A stretch of DNA of 42,500 nucleotides from Bacillota bacterium (GTDB lineage: Bacteria > Actinomycetota > Aquicultoria > Aquicultorales > Aquicultoraceae), in the NCBI GenBank assembly GCA_023511485.1, contig JAIMBH010000018.1, forward strand, positions 1 to 42,500. Direction: 5' to 3'. The position numbers were made by a program, and so were the translations under genes. The notes below the pieces were generated by a model. That model had not been told where the DNA came from, searched no databases, and saw only the letters and a program-made list of their open reading frames with translations. Each line of letters opens with the position of its first letter. Within the stretch, counting starts at the first letter, position 1. Below, in pieces: positions 38,892 to 42,500 of this stretch.

Positions 38892-39908
38892 ATGGAAGAC
38901 AGAGTTCTAACTACATCTTTTATCTCAGAAGACATAGATTACGAGCGGACTCTCAGGCCAAAGAGGCTTGGAGAGTTTATCGGCCAGCAGCGGGTCAAAG
39001 AATCTCTCGAATTATTTATTGCAGCTACAAAGAATCGTGGAGAGGCTCTGGACCATGTTCTATTGAGCGGACCGCCGGGATTAGGCAAGACCACGCTTGC
39101 AGGAATAATCGCAAATGAGTTGGGAGTCGGGATTAAAGTGACGTCTGGTCCTGCAATCGAACGTGCCGGGGACTTAGCTGCAATATTAACCAACCTGCAA
39201 CCAAATGATGTTTTATTTATCGACGAGATACACCGGCTTCACCGCCAGGTGGAAGAGATACTTTATCCGGCAATGGAGGATTTTGAGCTCGACATTATTA
39301 TCGGTAAGGGCCCATCAGCAAGGTCGCTCCGTCTCGAACTGCCTCGTTTTACCCTTGTTGGGGCAACGACAAGGCAGGGACTTATAACGTCTCCATTAAG
39401 AGATAGGTTTGGCGTCACGTGCCGGTTTGACTACTACGGCGACGACGAACTTAACAGTATTGTAAGGCGTTCGGCTGCAATACTTAATGTCGAGATAGAC
39501 GGGCACGGTTCGCTTGAAATAGCACGCCGCTCAAGGGGAACGCCTCGCGTTGCAAACAGGCTTCTTAAACGGGTTCGCGACTATGCGCAAGTCAAGGGTG
39601 ACGGCTGCATCACTAAAGAAATTGCAGATAAGGCGCTCGCATTTCTTGAGGTTGATTCGCTCGGGCTCGACAGACTTGATAGGCAGATACTTCAAACATT
39701 GGCCGATAAATTTGGCGGTACACCGGTTGGGCTAAATACGCTGGCTGTCTCAATTGGCGAGGAACCTGAAACGCTAGAGGATGTTTATGAGCCGTATCTC
39801 TTACAACTTGGCTTTATCCAACGTACCCCACGTGGCAGAGTGATCACTGAGCGCGCCTGCGCACATCTGGGAATAGCATATCCTAATCCGAGCACTACAT
39901 TGTTCTAA
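38892..39908 (+). CDS. ruvB: Holliday junction branch migration ATPase RuvB
   Basis: The protein has 338 residues of usual length. It is a hexameric AAA+ motor that drives branch migration with RuvA. Motifs: [16 protein letters not shown], Walker [12 protein letters not shown], Walker [10 protein letters not shown], sensor 1 [11 protein letters not shown], and the arginine-finger region SPLRDRFG. The C-terminal winged helix has RRTPRGR-like text ([14 protein letters not shown]). AAGGATT lies before the ATG. It is the last gene of the ruv cluster; a hairpin follows the stop near 39986. Confidence 0.97.
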   Translation: MEDRVLTTSFISEDIDYERTLRPKRLGEFIGQQRVKESLELFIAATKNRGEALDHVLLSGPPGLGKTTLAGIIANELGVGIKVTSGPAIERAGDLAAILTNLQPNDVLFIDEIHRLHRQVEEILYPAMEDFELDIIIGKGPSARSLRLELPRFTLVGATTRQGLITSPLRDRFGVTCRFDYYGDDELNSIVRRSAAILNVEIDGHGSLEIARRSRGTPRVANRLLKRVRDYAQVKGDGCITKEIADKALAFLEVDSLGLDRLDRQILQTLADKFGGTPVGLNTLAVSIGEEPETLEDVYEPYLLQLGFIQRTPRGRVITERACAHLGIAYPNPSTTLF

Positions 39909-39985
39909 GGTACATTGTTCTAATTTCTCTCACCATGGGGCGGACCTGGGGAGGTTGAGCCCTATCTGGGTCCTGGCTTCTGACT

Positions 39986-40003
39986 GTTGGTTTCTGAACC
40001 AAC
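39986..40003. terminator. Hairpin between convergent ruvB and the PBP gene
   Basis: GTTGGTT-TCTG-AACCAAC is a perfect 7-bp stem located in the 106-base space between the two stops. No T run adjoins it on either strand. Confidence 0.5.
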
Positions 40004-40014
40004 GTTGCATGCGG

Positions 40015-42468
40015 TTATTTTCTGTTAACGTATATTGTCACGACTTGGCCAGGCTGCAGCTCAGTCTTTTCATCAGGGTTTTGGTAGATTACCTTATTTT
40101 GCTTGCTTTTGCCCGGCAGATATGGAGTTGCCGTTATATCGACTACCTGGACTCCTAGGCTTTCTAGGAGCAGCCTTGCAGAGTTTCCGTCAAGACCGAT
40201 GACTTTAGGCATCCTTATAGTCTGGTTTGCGGATGCCCCATTTGGTCCTGCGCTAACTACCATCTGAACTACAGTATCCTGCCTCGCTTTTTCACCGGCG
40301 GATGGTGTTTGTGCAAGGACGGTCCCTCTAGGGGTCTTGCTGTCTGCCTTATAGGTTACGCTATGCCCGAAATGAAGCTTCTCCAACGTATTTACTGCCT
40401 CTTGCTCGGTTGAGCCTACGACATTTGGTATTTCCACGATCGATGGTTTGGCATGGAGCGGACACCGCTGTTTTGGAATCTCGTTATCAGCAAATGTGCG
40501 GTACTCTGTGTTCACGCAGTATTTATTGGCGAGCTGACCTGAGTCGGCGCAAACAAGCACGCTGATTACACCGGCGGCTGGTTTGATAAAGTCATGGTGG
40601 GGAACATCCTGGAGTGCTGCCGTCATAAATTTGTTCCAGATCTCTGCCGGGAATGTACCGCCCGCAACTCTTATGCCATGTACCCTGTACATAGAGGTTT
40701 TTTGATCCTTTGGATACCCAACCCAAACTGCCGCAGAAAGGTCTGGTGTAAAACCGCAGAACCAGGCATCCCGATACTCCGTTGCAGTTCCTGTTTTTCC
40801 GGCGCAAGGTCTGTTTAACCTGGCCCTTGTGCCTGTACCATAGCGGATAACATCCTGCAGGACGTCCGTGACAATATATGCAGTTATCTCACTCATCACC
40901 TGTTTAGGCTCAGGTCTGTATTCATATAGCACTTTGCCGGCCGAATCGGTTATTTTGGTTATGGCTGTCGGCTCCAGCCTTTTTCCGTTATTTGCAAGAG
41001 TTGAATATGCGCTTGCCATTTCAAGAACGCTGGGGCCGTTGCTGAACCCACCAAGAGCTATCGCCGGAACAGGATGTTTAATGTTAATCCCCACTCTCTT
41101 AGCAAGGTCGACGACTTTATCGAGCCCGACCTCCATAATGAGCCTTGCATAGACCGTGTTTACGGATTTCACCAAAGCCTCACGGATAGACATCGGCCCG
41201 TAGCCGCTTCCCTCAACATAGTTATTTACACGCCATGGTTTTTTACTTCCGGGTATTGGGATGCTTCCCGGTGACGAATCGATGTTGTGGTACGGAGATA
41301 TACCGTTTTCGATGGCTGCTGCGAAAACAAAAGTCTTGAAAGACGATCCGGGCTGGCGGTTATGTGATGTTGCAAGGTTATACTCGCTCTCTTCAAAGTT
41401 GCGTCCTCCGACCATCGCCTTTATATACCCGGTTGATGGCTCTATTGCAACTAACGCAGCCGATGGGTCATTTGGCAGATTAAGGGTAGACCAGGCGGCA
41501 GACTCGGCGTACTGCTGCATTTTTAAATCAATCGTTGTGTAGACTCTGAGTCCTCCTTTAAATACCACATTCTCACCGTATTTATCGATAAGCTGCTGCT
41601 TTACGTAATCGACGAAATACGGAGCAATTGTTACGGGTTTACTAAGCGGTCTTACAGCTACAGGTGATGCTATGGCCTGTGCTGCCTCTTGGGCGCTTAT
41701 AAAATTCAGCCTTCTCATCTGAGCTATGACGAGGTCTCTACGCTGTTTAGCCTCGTTGGGATGCTCGTAAGGCGAGAAATTATTCGGAGATTTTATGATA
41801 CCGGCAAGGAGCGCAGCCTCCGGCAGGGTAAGGTCTTTTGCTCTTTTACCAAAGAAGTTTTGCGAGGCGGTTTCCACACCGTACCAGCTGTGCCCAAAAT
41901 AAATTGTGTTGAGGTACATTTCAAGAATCTGGTCTTTTGTTTTTACTTTCTCCAGCTGATACGCAAGAGCAGCTTCTTTTAATTTGCGCTCGAAGGTCTT
42001 TTCGCGAGAATTTTCCATGTTTTTAATGTATTGCTGCGTTATGGTGCTTGCTCCTTCGACAATATGTCCGGTCTGAATATCTGTCAAAAAAGCTCGCGCT
42101 ATGGCCTCTGGGTCATAGCCTTTGTGTTTATAGAACCTTTCATCCTCAATAGCAATTACGGCATGTTGCATGTAAGGCGATATATCAGAGAGTTTAACGA
42201 CAATTCTGTCTTGCTCAAAGTAGAGGTCGGTAAGCAGGGTGCCATCGGCCGCATATATTTTAGTTGTTTGCCAGTTTTGCTTTTCGCCCTGGTTTTTAAG
42301 TTTAGGGAGGCTGCTAATAATGGCTGCTGCTGTAATCAGGCCGCCGAAGCTGGCTGCTAACAAAGAAAATATCACTACACCGCAGATTACCAGAATTATA
42401 TTGGTCCTGCGCTGGCGGTATTTTCTATATCTAGCCCTTCGAGTCCTTGATAGAAACATTAATGCCAC
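40015..42468 (-). CDS. Class A penicillin-binding protein with two PASTA domains
   Basis: The protein has 817 residues. A cytoplasmic basic N-terminus and one helix (about 24-50) precede the GT51 glycosyltransferase with EDERFYKHKGYDPEAIARA and GASTITQQYIKN. The transpeptidase has SSFK (catalytic Ser), SVN and KTGTA. Two PASTA domains close it (about 660-735 and 745-817) with VVGSTEQEAVNTLEKL and VIGLDGNSARLLLESLG. It polymerises and cross-links peptidoglycan. The usual class A length is reached. GTG 42466-42468 is one start; ATG three codons later has GGTGG before it and may be the real one. PASTA domains bind muropeptides and link to Ser/Thr kinase signalling. Confidence 0.95.
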   Translation of the reverse strand: MALMFLSRTRRARYRKYRQRRTNIILVICGVVIFSLLAASFGGLITAAAIISSLPKLKNQGEKQNWQTTKIYAADGTLLTDLYFEQDRIVVKLSDISPYMQHAVIAIEDERFYKHKGYDPEAIARAFLTDIQTGHIVEGASTITQQYIKNMENSREKTFERKLKEAALAYQLEKVKTKDQILEMYLNTIYFGHSWYGVETASQNFFGKRAKDLTLPEAALLAGIIKSPNNFSPYEHPNEAKQRRDLVIAQMRRLNFISAQEAAQAIASPVAVRPLSKPVTIAPYFVDYVKQQLIDKYGENVVFKGGLRVYTTIDLKMQQYAESAAWSTLNLPNDPSAALVAIEPSTGYIKAMVGGRNFEESEYNLATSHNRQPGSSFKTFVFAAAIENGISPYHNIDSSPGSIPIPGSKKPWRVNNYVEGSGYGPMSIREALVKSVNTVYARLIMEVGLDKVVDLAKRVGINIKHPVPAIALGGFSNGPSVLEMASAYSTLANNGKRLEPTAITKITDSAGKVLYEYRPEPKQVMSEITAYIVTDVLQDVIRYGTGTRARLNRPCAGKTGTATEYRDAWFCGFTPDLSAAVWVGYPKDQKTSMYRVHGIRVAGGTFPAEIWNKFMTAALQDVPHHDFIKPAAGVISVLVCADSGQLANKYCVNTEYRTFADNEIPKQRCPLHAKPSIVEIPNVVGSTEQEAVNTLEKLHFGHSVTYKADSKTPRGTVLAQTPSAGEKARQDTVVQMVVSAGPNGASANQTIRMPKVIGLDGNSARLLLESLGVQVVDITATPYLPGKSKQNKVIYQNPDEKTELQPGQVVTIYVNRK

Positions 42469-42500
42469 CGGTAAAGAAGTGAAGATGTGCTGAATGGATT

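Overview
The window reads as chromosome of an anaerobic, subsurface-type bacterium of moderate GC content. The gene order pdxS-pdxT-yebC-ruvC-ruvA-(ppa)-ruvB resembles the snzP/snoP/yebC/ruvCAB cluster of Actinobacteria. DUF1540, DUF3048, an EF-G paralogue, a CbiM-type metal transporter and an exported seven-haem cytochrome suggest a deep-branching, low-GC Gram-positive lineage, possibly Actinobacteriota. That placement is inferred from synteny and protein style; no marker-gene tree was made. Neither tRNA encodes its CCA end.

Layout. 1-2.9 kb: the tail of a GIY-YIG nuclease next to a 28-bp tandem repeat, an orphan cbiM-type gene, a DUF1540 protein and an NPCBM-like anchored protein. 3.0-6.8 kb: a membrane Ser/Thr kinase with TPRs, a YopX-like phage protein, a small unknown protein, an NHL-like lipoprotein and a tiny two-helix membrane protein. 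7.1-10.2 kb: the most unusual gene, a pentatricopeptide-repeat (PPR) protein of about 1037 residues with a degenerate nucleotidyl-cyclase-like N-terminus and PPR units of exactly 32 residues. It lies 85 bases upstream of the RNase P RNA gene (10290-10617). 10.6-12.7 kb: a decayed integrated element with a broken tyrosine integrase, integrase-proximal repeats and a near-copy of the rnpB 3' end at its far side.

12.9-23.5 kb: a coiled-coil protein, a P-type ATPase, a STAS protein, a CvpA-CAP fusion, an arsR-htrA pair, DUF72, an RNase H-like nuclease with DUF3048, tRNA-Tyr and tRNA-Thr, and a membrane protein. 23.7-30.1 kb: an exported PQQ-like propeller protein, the multihaem cytochrome, a PfkB sugar kinase, an ArsR regulator with a textbook promoter and palindromic operator, and a lemA-TPM pair. 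30.1-42.5 kb: the EF-G paralogue, rhomboid protease, mutM, the vitamin B6 synthase genes, yebC, the Holliday-junction genes with an inserted pyrophosphatase, and a class A penicillin-binding protein with PASTA domains. The intergenic spaces of the last region carry at least four copies of a small hairpin repeat family.

The genes make plausible local units: arsR-htrA as one transcript, lemA-TPM as one transcript, pdxS/pdxT/yebC in series, and ruvC overlapping ruvA. The PPR gene and rnpB are the best candidates for undescribed biology: a bacterial RNA-binding-type array fused to a signalling-type domain beside a core RNA-processing gene.
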